DNA of 52,306 nucleotides from Acetobacter tropicalis (GTDB taxonomy: Bacteria > Pseudomonadota > Alphaproteobacteria > Acetobacterales > Acetobacteraceae), in assembly GCF_001580915.1 (NCBI RefSeq), contig NZ_LHZQ01000204.1:1-52306 (forward strand), given 5' to 3'. Positions 43,874 through 52,306 of the stretch are shown piece after piece (within the stretch, counting starts at the first letter, position 1; every line of letters starts with the position of its first letter). The translations under genes and the position numbers were made by a program. Below the pieces are notes generated by a model, which saw nothing but the letters and a program-made list of their open reading frames with translations, made no database searches and was not told the DNA's origin.

Positions 43874-44874
43874 AAACGCGGGCCTTGGTTCTGAATGGCG
43901 TGCTGGCAGGCTGTATTGTAGGTCTTTCCGCATTGTCGCTGCTCTGGGGCGAGCATGCGTTTTCTTTCACACAGGCCTTGCTGGAGTGGCTGGCAGGGCA
44001 ACACACGGCCGAGGCTGTCATTCTAGGCGAATTACGCTTGCCGCGTATGCTGCTTGCCATTCTAGTGGGGGGCACTTTGGGGCTTTCTGGTGCCGTGCTG
44101 CAAGGCTATCTGCGTAATCCGTTGGCAGACCCAGGCTTGCTAGGTGTGTCAGGCGGGGCGGCTTTGGGGGCGGTATGCGTATTTTATACAGGGCTCGCAC
44201 AACTGGGTTTGGCCGTGCTGCCGCTTGGGGGGCTTACAGGTGCATTGGTGGCGGCTGTTCTGCTGGTCATGCTTGTCGGGCGGGGTGGGGCTCTTGTGCT
44301 GCTGCTTGCGGGCGCAGCACTCAGCAGCTTTACCGCTGCCTTAACGGCCATGGTGCTCAATCTGGTGCCAAGCCCTTATGCATCTTTTGAAATCATGCGC
44401 TGGCTTATGGGATCTCTGACAGATCGGACAGTATTGGACGTTCTGCTCGTGTTGCCCGGTGTTGGTATTGGGTGTGTGCTTATGGCTTCTTCCGCACGAG
44501 CACTTGATGCCCTGATCATGGGGGAGGATGTCGCGACAACGCTCGGTTTTCGCTTTAAGGGCGTAACGGGCGTGCAGATGCGGATCGTTATGGGGACGTC
44601 TCTGGCCGTTGGGTCGTGTGTTGCTGTATCGGGGGCTATTGGCTTTGTCGGGCTTGTTGTGCCGCATCTGTTGCGCGGGCTGGCAGGCCATCGGCCATCC
44701 CGTCTGTTACTGCCTGCTTTTCTGGGAGGTGCTACTCTTCTACTGGGGGCTGATATCGTGGTGCGTCTGGCTGCTACGCACAAGGAATTGCAGATTGGTG
44801 TTGTAACGGCATTGATCGGGGCTCCTGTGTTTTTTCACAGGGTGATTCAGTTCAGAAAACGCGGAGGGTTCTGA
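43870..44874 (+). CDS. btuC: Cobalamin ABC transporter permease
   Basis: A 334-residue FecCD-family permease with about ten transmembrane helices. ELRLPRMLLAILVGGTLGLSGAVLQGYLRNPLADPGLLGVSGGA is the hallmark near residue 55, and GFVGLVVPHLLRG is the coupling segment. ATG overlaps the btuF stop codon by four bases (ATGA). Together with BtuD it forms the inner-membrane importer. The family also imports ferric siderophores, but the riboswitch defines this operon. Confidence 0.92.
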   Translation: MKTRALVLNGVLAGCIVGLSALSLLWGEHAFSFTQALLEWLAGQHTAEAVILGELRLPRMLLAILVGGTLGLSGAVLQGYLRNPLADPGLLGVSGGAALGAVCVFYTGLAQLGLAVLPLGGLTGALVAAVLLVMLVGRGGALVLLLAGAALSSFTAALTAMVLNLVPSPYASFEIMRWLMGSLTDRTVLDVLLVLPGVGIGCVLMASSARALDALIMGEDVATTLGFRFKGVTGVQMRIVMGTSLAVGSCVAVSGAIGFVGLVVPHLLRGLAGHRPSRLLLPAFLGGATLLLGADIVVRLAATHKELQIGVVTALIGAPVFFHRVIQFRKRGGF

Positions 44875-45662
44875 TGCTGACCGTTACTGAACTCTCCTGT
44901 CGGCATGGCGAAAATACGCTGCTGCGTTCTGCTTCCGCCACTTTCCCTGCGGGGTGTGTCACCGGGCTTATCGGGCCGAATGGCGCGGGTAAAAGCACCT
45001 TGTTGCGTCTCATGGCGGGTTTGAGTGTACCGTCTTCTGGCACAGTCTTGGCGGAGGGACGGGCTCTTTCAACCCTGACAGCCCAGAAACGGGCGCGGAT
45101 GCTGGCTTACATGCCGCAGGATATTCCTCCTTTTCCGCCCATGCCGGTGCGGGAAATCGCATCGTTGGGGCGGCTGCCTTATGGAGAGGGAGCCACCAGG
45201 GCTGAATATCACCCCGCTGTTGAGCGTGCTTTGGCGCTGACAGGATTGCAGGCTCTGGCTGGCCGCACGGCTGATCAACTTTCAGGAGGGGAGAGGGCGC
45301 GCCTTATGTTGGCGCGGGCGCTGAGCACGGAAACGCCAGTTCTGCTGGCGGATGAAGCTGTGGCGGCACTTGATCCTGCCCATGCACTTGCGGTCATGCA
45401 TCTACTGCGTAATCTTGCGGCTGAAGGGCGTTGTATTGTGCTGGTAATCCATGATCTGCTATTGGCAACGCGTTTTTGTGATCAACTGGTGCTTATGAAG
45501 GACGGAGAAACCGTAACCAGTCTGCCACCATCAGATCTGAGGGAAAATATTTTACGGTCCGTTTATGGTGTTACCACCCGAAGGATAGAGCAGGGATGGG
45601 TTCCGTGGGATCTGGCAAAAACGCCTGCGGGAGAGCATTTTCACCAGATAGTTGGGACTTAG
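44874..45662 (+). CDS. btuD: Cobalamin ABC transporter ATPase
   Basis: A 262-residue ABC ATPase. Walker A GPNGAGKST is at residues 34-42, the Q-loop near 81, signature LSGGE at 135-139, Walker B VLLADE at 155-160 and the switch His in VIHD near 195. All are intact. It starts at the stop codon of btuC (TGATG). It ends four bases before the convergent TetR gene, leaving no room for a separate terminator. Confidence 0.92.
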   Translation: MLTVTELSCRHGENTLLRSASATFPAGCVTGLIGPNGAGKSTLLRLMAGLSVPSSGTVLAEGRALSTLTAQKRARMLAYMPQDIPPFPPMPVREIASLGRLPYGEGATRAEYHPAVERALALTGLQALAGRTADQLSGGERARLMLARALSTETPVLLADEAVAALDPAHALAVMHLLRNLAAEGRCIVLVIHDLLLATRFCDQLVLMKDGETVTSLPPSDLRENILRSVYGVTTRRIEQGWVPWDLAKTPAGEHFHQIVGT

Positions 45663-45665
45663 TGT

Positions 45666-46352
45666 TCAGGCGGAAACAGCACTTGCTGCCCGGATACTCG
45701 CGGCGGACATGTTGGCGCTCAGCTTTGCAACATTCTGGATATCCAGAATGGGGTTATGGGCAATATAAAGCAATGCCTCCAGCCCTGTTGTCAGCACGGT
45801 AGAGGCAATGAAGTTCATGCGGTCTGGAGAAATGTGGAGCATGTTTACTGTCTGAATAAGCTTTTTTTTCAGATCATCCAGCATCTCGCTTGTTTCTGGC
45901 ATAATGAACAAACGTGCACGCACATGATGCTGGTTCAGCTCAAAAAAACGCGGTGCGCCGCTAATGCTCAGTAGCTCCTGCAAGACTGCGCTTTGGCTTT
46001 TGACAAGCATTTCTTCCAGCGTGTCAGTTTCACACCGAGAATGCAGAATGGCGTTCCGGACACGTTTGATAATTTTGATCAGCAGCAGATCAAAAATAAC
46101 ATCTTTGGTTTTGTAATAATTATAGAAACTTCCGGGTGAAACTGCGCTGACGGAAACAATGTCTCGTATGGTGGCAGCATCAAAACCAATAGTGGAAAAA
46201 ACTTTCCATGCGGCGCTTTCCAAAGCGTCCTGTTTGAAGGCTTTTGTCATTTCGCGTTTTTGAGACGCACGATAAGCCCCACGTTTCCGGGGGGCCGCTG
46301 GACTGTCCTCAGAAAGTTTATCCTGCTGTTGCCGTGCCAACGGTGTCCACAC
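45666..46352 (-). CDS. TetR-family regulator
   Basis: A 228-residue TetR-type repressor. The helix-turn-helix is DAATIRDIVSVSAVSPGSFYNYYKTKD, preceded by an unusually long basic leader (APRKRGAYRASQKREM). The ligand domain is not assignable. Start GTG at 46352 is six bases behind AAGGAG; a TTG at 46397 is a weaker option. It converges on btuD and is divergent from the phosphotransacetylase region, so it may control either itself or the genes to its right. Confidence 0.83.
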   Translation of the reverse strand: MWTPLARQQQDKLSEDSPAAPRKRGAYRASQKREMTKAFKQDALESAAWKVFSTIGFDAATIRDIVSVSAVSPGSFYNYYKTKDVIFDLLLIKIIKRVRNAILHSRCETDTLEEMLVKSQSAVLQELLSISGAPRFFELNQHHVRARLFIMPETSEMLDDLKKKLIQTVNMLHISPDRMNFIASTVLTTGLEALLYIAHNPILDIQNVAKLSANMSAASIRAASAVSA

Positions 46353-46549
46353 TCCTTGCTCCTTGACGATACGGTAAAGATTTCCACAAAAAGTCAAACA
46401 AGTATAGCCGCAGGCGTATGGCTTCTAGACAGAGCTCCATAAAATAAAGACATTCATGCCAAAATTATTAACCGTTCTTTCTTTGGGAAACGATATAGGA
46501 CTTGATAAGTGCTCAACTGTTGCATTGAGGACCTCAGTAGATTCAGACA
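46353..46549. other. Intergenic region between tetR and the small ORF
   Basis: About 200 bases, A/T-rich in the middle, presumably with the tetR promoter and the promoter of the rightward genes. No clear element is seen. Confidence 0.35.
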
Positions 46550-46720
46550 ATGTTGGAAGAGGTGCAATACTGGATGGAGCAGAACGGGGTGGGGAAATTT
46601 GCCTCTGTCCAGAGATGTCTGGCAGCGCAGGGAGCTGCGCCAGAACAGACACGGTTTATCCTGGTAGAATATCGGCGTATCTTGACGATAGTCTATCTTC
46701 AGAACGTAACCACTTCCTGA
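46550..46720 (+). CDS. Possible small protein before the phosphotransacetylase gene
   Basis: An open frame of 56 codons that reads like a real protein: MLEEVQYWMEQNGVGKF, then SVQRCLAAQGAAPEQTRFI and LVEYRRILTIVY. It is helical, with a codon pattern like its neighbours, and ends 10 bases before the next gene. There is no visible ribosome binding site, and I recognise no family. It may be genuine, or a fragment of a longer lost gene. Confidence 0.35.
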   Translation: MLEEVQYWMEQNGVGKFASVQRCLAAQGAAPEQTRFILVEYRRILTIVYLQNVTTS

Positions 46721-46730
46721 AAGTTGAATC

Positions 46731-47750
46731 ATGACTGATGTCTTTTCTGCAAAAAGAGTATCAAAATGCTACATTCAGGATGCTGCGGATATGACAGTGG
46801 TGTCCCGCTTTAAAAGTCATCATGTTTTTGAAAATCTGATAGAGAAAGCTGCCAAACTATCATCCCCTATACCAGTCGGTGTGGTCTGGCCCTGTGAACA
46901 GCATGCGCTTGAAGCGGCGCTGGAGGCAGGGGAACATGGCCTCATGCAGGCAGTTTTGATCGGGGATAAAGAAATTATCACTGCGTTGGCAAAAGCCTCC
47001 AATCGTGATCTTGGAAAGGCGGACATTATTGATATGCCTACACCGGAGGCTGCTGCGGCGCGGGCTGTGTCTCTGGTCAAGGAAGGTCGCCTCCGTACCT
47101 TGATGAAGGGGAGCCTGCATACGGATATCCTGATGCATTCTGTTGTGGTGCCTGAAGCAGGATTACGGACAAGCCGCCGTATCAGCCACGTTTTTTTATT
47201 GGCTCTTCCTGACTATGATGATCTGGTTTTTGTAACAGATGCGGCTATCAATATTTTTCCGGACCTGGAAGCAAAACGCGATATTGTTCAAAATGCAATT
47301 GATCTGCATATCGGGTTAGGGCTGGGAGAGCCCCGTGTTGCCCTTCTCTCTGCTGTAGAGGTTGTTAACCCTAAAATTCCCGGCACGGTGGATGCCGCCT
47401 GCTTGTGCAAGATGGCGGAGCGGAAACAGATACTGGGGGGCGTTCTGGATGGTCCTCTTGCTATGGATAATGCCATCAACAAGGAAGCCGCGCAGATCAA
47501 GGGCATTGAGTCTCCCGTAGCAGGGCGCGCCCAGATTCTTGTCTCCCCTGATCTGGAGTCAGGAAACATGCTGGCAAAAAACATGATTTTCATGTCTCAT
47601 GCAGAGTCCGCAGGTGTTGTTCTTGGTGCAAAAGTGCCCATTCTGCTAACGAGCCGGGCCGATAGTGTTCAGGCGCGTCTGGTCTCCGTTGCGGTGGGGG
47701 CAGTGTATGCGGAGTATCTGGCGCGCACGGGCCTCAATGAGAAATGTTGA
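46731..47750 (+). CDS. Phosphate acetyl/butyryltransferase family enzyme
   Basis: A 339-residue protein of the PTA/PTB family (LLALPDYDDLVFVTDAAINIFPDL, VNPKIPGTVDAACL, GPLAMDNAINKEAA, SPDLESGNMLAKNMIFM). It exchanges the CoA of an acyl-CoA for phosphate; the compact form without an N-terminal regulatory domain resembles phosphate butyryltransferases and the C-terminal part of MaeB-like fusions. No acetate kinase gene is adjacent. ATG at 46731 lacks a clear binding site; ATG at 46791 is an alternative. Its last 17 bases overlap the convergent regulator gene. Confidence 0.85.
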   Translation: MTDVFSAKRVSKCYIQDAADMTVVSRFKSHHVFENLIEKAAKLSSPIPVGVVWPCEQHALEAALEAGEHGLMQAVLIGDKEIITALAKASNRDLGKADIIDMPTPEAAAARAVSLVKEGRLRTLMKGSLHTDILMHSVVVPEAGLRTSRRISHVFLLALPDYDDLVFVTDAAINIFPDLEAKRDIVQNAIDLHIGLGLGEPRVALLSAVEVVNPKIPGTVDAACLCKMAERKQILGGVLDGPLAMDNAINKEAAQIKGIESPVAGRAQILVSPDLESGNMLAKNMIFMSHAESAGVVLGAKVPILLTSRADSVQARLVSVAVGAVYAEYLARTGLNEKC

Positions 47751-48705
47751 GTGCTTTCATTTTGCGGTAAAGGGTTGCCCGGCTTACGCCCAGGCTTTGT
47801 GCTGTGGCGCTCACATTGCCTTGGCAGGCTGCAAGAGCTGAACGGACAACACTTTCTTCCGCTTTCTGAAAACTCACAGTTCCTTCAGAATCCAGTTCGG
47901 CCAGCAGATTAGGGTGGTCCTGAATCATGTCATCAGTCCATCCCATCAGGGTGCGAGCAGCGTGGGTTGCGCCGGTTACTTCACCATCGGTGTTGATGGC
48001 AACCAACGGGGAGGAGCAGTCTTCCGCAGGGCCAAGCGTGAGAATTCTGTCTCCCTCATAGCGGGTGCGGAAAAGCTGCTCTTCAATGCGGCGCCCTGAC
48101 AGCATCAGCGTTTCAGTGACAAGGGCGGCATACGGGCGGGTGGTGTTGCCGCTCAGGGCGGCAAGGTTCAGTGCGCCTGCAATTTGTCCCTGCGCGTCAA
48201 ATACAGGCACCGCATAGCTGGCAAGAAGAGAGAAACAGAAGCGCCAGTGGTCGCCTTGCCCCAGAAAAACCGGGCATTTCTCTTTTATGCAGGTTCCAAC
48301 GCCGTTTGTGCCTGCTGCAGCCTCGTTCCAGATGGCACCTTTCCGCAGATACAGGCGGCGGCAGACCGAAAGATGGGTTTCATCCACGCAGCGCGCCAGA
48401 ATGGTGGCATCAGGATCAGCCAGCAGCACCATAAGGCCCATCCCCTGTACAAGCTTGAACAGCCTGCGCATCTCGCCCATGGCGGATTTTAACAGAACAG
48501 CGGAGCGGCCACTGATATGCAGGAATTCGGAGCTGGAAAGGACATCGGCTGTCCATCCCTGTGCCGGGTCCAGATTATAGGCTGACATACAACGTTGCCA
48601 GGATTGCTGAACATAGGGCGCATTCACGGATGTCAAAGGATAGGCAGTACGGCCAGGAAGAATATCACTTTCCGTCTCAGAGAGAGGTTTTTGTTTACCG
48701 TTCAT
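47734..48705 (-). CDS. AcoR-like GAF-domain regulator without AAA+ domain
   Basis: A 323-residue regulator. The first part matches the sensory region of AcoR/DhaR-type activators: QQSWQRCMSAYNLDP, GMGLMVLLADPDATIL, WNEAAAGTNGVGTCIKEKCPVF and FCFSLLASYAVPVFDAQGQIAGAL (GAF). The end is a Fis-type helix-turn-helix (AACQGNVSATAQSLGVSRATLYRKMKAL). The sigma-54 ATPase domain that normally separates them is missing, so it cannot act as a normal sigma-54 activator. Start ATG at 48705; the TTG at 48720 is less likely. Nearby candidates for control are the PTA-like gene and the outer-membrane protein with gcd. Confidence 0.87.
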   Translation of the reverse strand: MNGKQKPLSETESDILPGRTAYPLTSVNAPYVQQSWQRCMSAYNLDPAQGWTADVLSSSEFLHISGRSAVLLKSAMGEMRRLFKLVQGMGLMVLLADPDATILARCVDETHLSVCRRLYLRKGAIWNEAAAGTNGVGTCIKEKCPVFLGQGDHWRFCFSLLASYAVPVFDAQGQIAGALNLAALSGNTTRPYAALVTETLMLSGRRIEEQLFRTRYEGDRILTLGPAEDCSSPLVAINTDGEVTGATHAARTLMGWTDDMIQDHPNLLAELDSEGTVSFQKAEESVVRSALAACQGNVSATAQSLGVSRATLYRKMKALNISH

Positions 48706-48854
48706 GCAGTTACCAGCCAATTCGTTTTTTTATCCTCCTTGCTGGAGCAAAGAGACCATTTCTTGAGCTTTGACTTACCTGTTACTATATCTCCTTGCCG
48801 ATTTTAAAGAAAATTCTGTGTGTGGCAGAGAACGGGTGAGGCTGAAAAGGCTTC

Positions 48855-49745
48855 CTACCAGAGATACACGAACTTCATATAATATGCGTTGGTTTCAGGG
48901 GTATTGCGTCCTTCCAGAGAATGAGAGTAGCGGCCGGTAAAGGAGACATGCTTCGAAATATTGAACATGATACCCGGTCCCATGGCAATTTCGCGGCTGT
49001 TTGAATTATCCAGATAGTGCCCGGATGTATTATCATATGTTCCGGTAACATTCTGCCAGTCAAATGCCAGAAAAGGTTCTATCTTTTGGGTGGCTTTCCA
49101 ACTGAATCGCAGGTTGGAGTAAAATACAACGCCAGGAAAATAACTGTGTTGGCCTTTGACATGCTTGGTGGAGCCGGTAACAGTTCCTGCATCGCCATCA
49201 AAGCTGAAATGTTTCCACTCATAATCAAAGATAAAACTGGAAATGTTGGACCAGTAATTGGGGGATGTTGCATCCCGTGTGCCAACGGGTGTCTGCATGA
49301 AAGTCTGAAACCCGAACGTGCTGTGCGCATTGGGCTTGAACCACGCTGCGGGTCCTACAATGGTCGGTCCGAACCCACCATAATTTGAGCCATCTGCAAG
49401 CGTGAAGCTTTCACTTTGAATGAGCTCAAACGCAAAGCCTACGTGCGGAATGGCGTCAAAACTGCGGAAATGCACGTATTTGGTCATGCCGGACCAGGTG
49501 TGGCTGCCGCCACGGGCTTCGCGCTGGCCCACGCTGTTATACGTGTTGCCTGCTGCATTTCCGTTGCCGTACTGCACAAGAACATTGAAGGGCTTGAAAT
49601 CAACAGGCAGATCGTACTCGTGCGGGCCGATAATCCCGAGCGTAATGTCTGCTGCCTGGGCTGAAGATGCATAAATCAGCGCCATGCCGGGTATGACGAA
49701 ACGAAGCAGAGAGCGGAGCCGCTCCGGCTTTTCTGTCAGATGCAT
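48855..49745 (-). CDS. Outer-membrane transport protein, SphA/MetA-phenol-degradation type
   Basis: A 296-residue protein with a signal peptide (to about residue 32, AQA-A) and an amphipathic beta-strand pattern to the terminal aromatic residues FVYLW. SSFIFDYEWKHF, FYSNLRFSWKATQKIEPFLAFDWQN and GPGIMFNISKHVSFTGRYS recall the Phenol_MetA_deg (SphA-like) family of outer-membrane channels. It lies directly behind gcd on the same strand, separated by a terminator, and may let sugars or sugar acids cross the outer membrane. That role is inference. Confidence 0.75.
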   Translation of the reverse strand: MHLTEKPERLRSLLRFVIPGMALIYASSAQAADITLGIIGPHEYDLPVDFKPFNVLVQYGNGNAAGNTYNSVGQREARGGSHTWSGMTKYVHFRSFDAIPHVGFAFELIQSESFTLADGSNYGGFGPTIVGPAAWFKPNAHSTFGFQTFMQTPVGTRDATSPNYWSNISSFIFDYEWKHFSFDGDAGTVTGSTKHVKGQHSYFPGVVFYSNLRFSWKATQKIEPFLAFDWQNVTGTYDNTSGHYLDNSNSREIAMGPGIMFNISKHVSFTGRYSHSLEGRNTPETNAYYMKFVYLW

Positions 49746-49760
49746 GAGAAGAATTTCCGT

Positions 49761-49797
49761 AAAAAGAAACGGGGCCCCGGCAGAAGCCGGAAGCCCC
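49761..49797 (-). terminator. Terminator after gcd
   Basis: On the minus strand GGGGC (complement of 49793-49797) and GCCCC (complement of 49771-49775) enclose an inner CCGGC/GCCGG stem, followed by GTTTCTTTTT. It ends gcd just before the outer-membrane protein gene. Confidence 0.85.
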
Positions 49798-49810
49798 GCA
49801 ATAAGTCTGC

Positions 49811-52267
49811 TTATTGGGCGTTGGAGCCCTGAGCACCGTCGAGCGTATAAGCTATGATGTAATCACCGCTTCTTGTCCCGAGGCCACCGTGGCCACCGGC
49901 TGCAATCAGAACGTACTGCTTGCCGCCAATCTCATAGGACATAGGTGTTGCCTGACCACCTGCGGGCAGACGGTCACGCCAGATCACCTTGCCGGTGGAA
50001 AGGTCAAAGGCGCGCAGATAGTCATCTGCTGTAGCCCCCATGAACACCACGCCACCTTTGGTTACAATATTGCCACCAATATTATACATCCCGGTAGGCA
50101 GCGGCAGGTTGTTGTGGGTCCGGAAAGGCCCCGTATCCCGCGTTGTGCCAACAGGGTGCTGCCAGACAATTTTCTTGGTTACCAGGTCAATGGCCGTCAG
50201 CGTGCCCCATACTGGCCCCTTGCAAGGAATTTGGAGCGGGTTCAGCCAAGGGTTGGTGTAAGCAATGTAAGGCGTGCCATAATCCGGGGAGACGGAAAGA
50301 GCATCTCCTTTGGCGGCAGGTTCTTCACCCTTGCCATCCCACTTCGGCAGTGTGCCGGAGTTTTCAAGCGTTGAGCGTTTTTCCAGCCGGATGCGGAACG
50401 GCAGGTAGCTTGCATTGGCGAGCAGAATCTTGCGCTGCGGGTCAATGGTAATGCCCTGCCAGTCCACCACGCCATAGAATGCAGGATAGACAATGGTTGT
50501 CTTGCCAACATGCGGCGGCGTGAACTGCCCTTCATAAGCGGACTGACGATACTCGATACGGCAGATCATCTGATCCAGCAGGGTTGCACCCCACATGTCC
50601 GTTTCTTTCAGGTCAGGCGGTGTAAGGGAAGGTATGGCCGTCGGGTAGGGCTGCGTAGGAGATACGCGGTCATCCGGGGCGATGCCTGCGGTTGGCACCG
50701 GTTTTTCTTCCACCGGGTAACCAGGTACCGGCTGGCCGGTACGGCGGTCAAGCACAAAGAATTCCCCGCGCTTGGTGCTTTGTACCAGGGCAGGGATAGT
50801 TTCCCCATTCGGTCCGGGCAGATCAACCATGGAGGGGCCAGACGGAATGTCCATATCCCACAGGTCATGATGCACGGTCTGATACGTCCAGCGGCGTTCA
50901 CCGGTTTCAATATCAAGTGCAATGGTGGCGGAGGATGTGGCATCATCAAACGGACGGCGTGATCCACCCCAGTTGTCCGGCGGGGAGTTGCCGGTGGGAA
51001 TGTAAACCAGGCCAAGGTTGAGATCTGCCGTATAAACACCCCACGCGTTGGGAGTATCGCGGGTCAGCACATCATCCGGGCCGGGCTTCCAGGTTTCCGG
51101 CGTGTGGCCGGCATCCCAGACCCATTCAATTTCGCCAGTGGTGGCGTTGAATGCGCGGATAGCGCCGGAGGGTTCAAAATTTGCCTGGTTATCAAAAATC
51201 CAGCCGCCGGTGATCACCCGGTTTTTAGCCACCATGGGCGGGGATGTCACAAAGTGGAAGCCCAGCGGCACATGGCCCAGATACTGGCGGAGGGAAATAA
51301 AGCCGTGGTCGCCAAAATCATCACACGGTTTGCCGGTTTCCGCGTTTACGGCCACCATGCGCACGTCTGCTACCGGGGAGTAAATCCGGTTACGGCAGCT
51401 TGTCTGGATTTCATCGGGGATGTGATAGTAGGACACCCCACGGCAAGCCAGATAGACGTTTTTGTCCAGATCCGCCGTGTTCGGCTTGGGGTCAAACTTC
51501 CACTTGATCTTGCCTGTTGCGGCATCAACGGCCATCACCCAGCTATGGGGAGTACACATATAAAGTGTGTCTCCAACCTTAATGGGGGTGAGTTCCAGAT
51601 TGAACTCATGGCCTTGGTCCGGACCTGCAACAGTGCCTTCTCCGGCCTGCTGAACGTCACCTGTGCGCGTCATCCACGCCCGTTTCAGGTGGTTGACATT
51701 GGCTGGCGTGATCTGCCCAACGGGAGAATAGCGGTCCCCTCCCACAGTGCGGCCGTAAGCGCTCCAGTCTCCATCCGGTTCACCATTGGAGGCCTGGTCG
51801 CTCTGCCCCTGCGCATTCATGCGGTCAGCCGGTAAGCTGCCATTGATGGAATAGGAGGAGAAGCAGCTTGCCAGCACGACCAAGCTGGAGACGGCAACCG
51901 CACCCAGCACTTCGCGTTTATCGGTAAGCCAGCTTGCGCCGGTGCGCCATACCCACGGCAGCAGCAACCAAACGCCAAGGCCGATGAGGGTAAGAAGACG
52001 AACTTCCAAGCCCCAGATATTGAAGCCGACTTCAAAAAGGGACCAGACAGTGGCCACTAGCAGCAGGGCTGCATACAGGCGGGCTGCTAGTTTGGGGTTC
52101 TTGAAGCTACTGAAGACAATGGCAAGCAGTACACCGCCTGCCAGAATATAGAACCAGGACCCACCAAGGAAGAGCAGTTCAGCCCCTCCCAGGAACAGGA
52201 ATAGTCCAATAAGAGTCAGTAAGGCTGAGGTTATTATGGAAACTAACCCCTTATTACTCTCTTGCAT
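49811..52267 (-). CDS. gcd: Membrane-bound PQQ-dependent glucose dehydrogenase
   Basis: The 818-residue quinoprotein has about five N-terminal transmembrane helices (residues 10-130) and then a periplasmic eight-bladed propeller. GDWSAYGRTVGGDRYSP opens the domain, and VHHDLWDMDIPSGPS, YIPTGNSPPDNWGGSRR and GGQATPMSYEIGGKQYVLIAAGGHGG are PQQ-enzyme landmarks. It oxidises glucose to gluconolactone and passes electrons to ubiquinone. This is the periplasmic route typical of acetic acid bacteria. ATG at 52267 follows a very strong GGGGGG site. The upstream region with its promoter runs off the window. A PQQ biosynthesis operon is not in view. Confidence 0.95.
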   Translation of the reverse strand: MQESNKGLVSIITSALLTLIGLFLFLGGAELLFLGGSWFYILAGGVLLAIVFSSFKNPKLAARLYAALLLVATVWSLFEVGFNIWGLEVRLLTLIGLGVWLLLPWVWRTGASWLTDKREVLGAVAVSSLVVLASCFSSYSINGSLPADRMNAQGQSDQASNGEPDGDWSAYGRTVGGDRYSPVGQITPANVNHLKRAWMTRTGDVQQAGEGTVAGPDQGHEFNLELTPIKVGDTLYMCTPHSWVMAVDAATGKIKWKFDPKPNTADLDKNVYLACRGVSYYHIPDEIQTSCRNRIYSPVADVRMVAVNAETGKPCDDFGDHGFISLRQYLGHVPLGFHFVTSPPMVAKNRVITGGWIFDNQANFEPSGAIRAFNATTGEIEWVWDAGHTPETWKPGPDDVLTRDTPNAWGVYTADLNLGLVYIPTGNSPPDNWGGSRRPFDDATSSATIALDIETGERRWTYQTVHHDLWDMDIPSGPSMVDLPGPNGETIPALVQSTKRGEFFVLDRRTGQPVPGYPVEEKPVPTAGIAPDDRVSPTQPYPTAIPSLTPPDLKETDMWGATLLDQMICRIEYRQSAYEGQFTPPHVGKTTIVYPAFYGVVDWQGITIDPQRKILLANASYLPFRIRLEKRSTLENSGTLPKWDGKGEEPAAKGDALSVSPDYGTPYIAYTNPWLNPLQIPCKGPVWGTLTAIDLVTKKIVWQHPVGTTRDTGPFRTHNNLPLPTGMYNIGGNIVTKGGVVFMGATADDYLRAFDLSTGKVIWRDRLPAGGQATPMSYEIGGKQYVLIAAGGHGGLGTRSGDYIIAYTLDGAQGSNAQ

Positions 52268-52306
52268 GGTAATCCCCCCATAAAAAGAGTGGCTTTTGAA
52301 TGAGAA

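Noticed and set aside
1-52306. CRISPR arrays, tRNA or rRNA genes and prophage genes
   Set aside because: No regularly spaced repeats, cloverleaf sequences or phage structural genes were recognised.

Overview
The window is a piece of an acetic acid bacterium chromosome, most likely Acetobacter or a close relative in the Acetobacteraceae. The evidence is a membrane-bound PQQ glucose dehydrogenase of about 818 residues at the right end, and at the left a three-gene periplasmic oxidase made of a 2Fe-2S protein, a molybdopterin subunit and a three-haem cytochrome c, as is typical of acetic acid bacteria. These indicate oxidative fermentation in the periplasm. The assignment rests on gene content only; no rRNA or tRNA gene is visible.

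Left part (1-16.7 kb). After a terminator and about 690 bases without a convincing gene comes the molybdenum dehydrogenase operon (724-4853) and an aldo/keto reductase. Then follow a second aldo/keto reductase on the other strand, a LysR regulator divergent from a flavodoxin-like quinone reductase, a double carboxymuconolactone-decarboxylase-fold protein, two MFS exporters (one NepI-like), two short-chain dehydrogenases, an MmcQ/YjbR protein, a cyclophilin-like protein, a second LysR and SoxR. The block looks like a set of aldehyde, quinone and redox stress functions under local regulators. A textbook SoxR box and promoter lies in front of the second short-chain dehydrogenase. The first LysR gene is broken near its 3' end at a (GA)6 repeat.

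Middle part (16.7-31 kb). A tripartite RND efflux operon (pump, adaptor, outer-membrane lipoprotein) is followed by a decayed LysR paralogue joined to an IS5-family transposase remnant. Next is a copper island: P-type Cu(I) ATPase, CsoR repressor, and a pco/cop-like operon with a Cys/His-rich secreted protein, multicopper oxidase, outer-membrane PcoB and a small exported protein. Two similar 17-bp sites, one before the ATPase and one before the operon, are candidate CsoR operators.

Right part (31-52.3 kb). A set of exported proteins comprises an S1/P1 nuclease, a TonB-dependent receptor, a phospholipase C and an exported adenosine deaminase, and could harvest phosphate and nucleosides outside the cytoplasm. 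It is followed by a CobW-type zinc GTPase gene with a near-perfect Zur box. A cobalamin riboswitch then controls a complete btuB-btuF-btuC-btuD operon. The window ends with a TetR regulator, a phosphotransacetylase-family enzyme, an AcoR-like regulator without its ATPase domain, an outer-membrane protein and the glucose dehydrogenase.
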